Source of the DNA: an uncultured Coriobacteriaceae bacterium
GTDB taxonomy: Bacteria; Actinomycetota; Coriobacteriia; Coriobacteriales; Atopobiaceae
Length of the DNA stretch: 64,000 nucleotides
Assembly: GCA_902801175.1 (NCBI GenBank)
Contig: CADCHF010000009.1
Location: 1 to 64,000, forward strand
Reading direction: 5' to 3'
Shown here: one piece after another, positions 63,941-64,000 of the stretch
How positions within the stretch are numbered: position 1 is the first letter of the stretch
How the letters are laid out: each line of letters opens with the position of its first letter
Notes under the pieces: generated by a model
What the model was told of the DNA's origin: nothing
Seen by the model: the letters and a program-made list of their open reading frames with translations, nothing else
Database searches by the model: none
Made by a program: the position numbers and the translations under genes

Positions 63941-64000
63941 GCGATCCTTTGCTAGCGTGCCGTGATTGTTCCGCGGTGGTACGTGGCCAGTGGTAAACAA

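Overview
This 64 kb window comes from a high-GC Gram-positive bacterium, most likely a Coriobacteriia member of the Atopobiaceae (Olsenella/Atopobium-like). The clues are high-GC codon use, a MurT/GatD pair, a type III glutamine synthetase, the LL-diaminopimelate aminotransferase route, a fused FeoA-FeoB, and a surface protein ending in three cell-wall-binding (CWB2) repeats. I saw no rRNA, tRNA, CRISPR array, intact insertion sequence or prophage. The assignment rests on gene content only.

Region 1 (1-7.8 kb) holds accessory metabolism with visible decay: an edge-truncated M19 dipeptidase, a HAD phosphatase, a small membrane protein, a GH1 phospho-beta-glucosidase, an NmrA-like reductase lacking its nucleotide-binding N-terminus, a TMEM175-type channel gene cut off after about 87 codons, kptA, a frameshifted lysR and a divergent SDR gene.

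Region 2 (7.8-35 kb) is dominated by glutamine, glutamate and nitrogen metabolism. carA-carB-murT-gatD form one tightly packed unit. Then come purF; an amino-acid ABC transporter unit with a cytidylate-kinase-like gene and an ArgD-like aminotransferase; twin aspartoacylase-like proteins followed by gltB-gltD-dapF-dapL; then glnN and asnB. Almost every protein here makes, spends or imports glutamine, glutamate or a related amino acid, and several feed peptidoglycan synthesis (D-Glu amidation, meso-DAP).

Region 3 (35-42 kb) has an aldo/keto reductase, a repeat-rich intergenic stretch with a 19-bp perfect inverted repeat and a 162-bp element with 32-bp inverted ends, and pheST under a T-box leader. 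An AT-rich intergenic stretch follows.

Region 4 (42-52.6 kb) has a 1503-residue mosaic surface protein (BspA-like repeats, beta domains, a papain-like Cys/His/Asp domain, CWB2 anchors) whose 5' third is far more AT-rich than its surroundings. After it come a marR-feoAB iron-uptake unit with a 13-nt tandem repeat in the feoAB leader, two small Cys-containing membrane proteins, a phospholipase-C-like gene with gntR, and a mazEF pair whose promoter lies inside a perfect 26-bp inverted repeat.

Region 5 (52.6-64 kb) is central fermentation: fumarase, malic enzyme, a GH13 glycosidase, a DUF2207 membrane protein, pyruvate kinase, a D-lactate-dehydrogenase-type enzyme, and a PrpR-type regulator whose AAA+ domain has lost its key ATPase residues.
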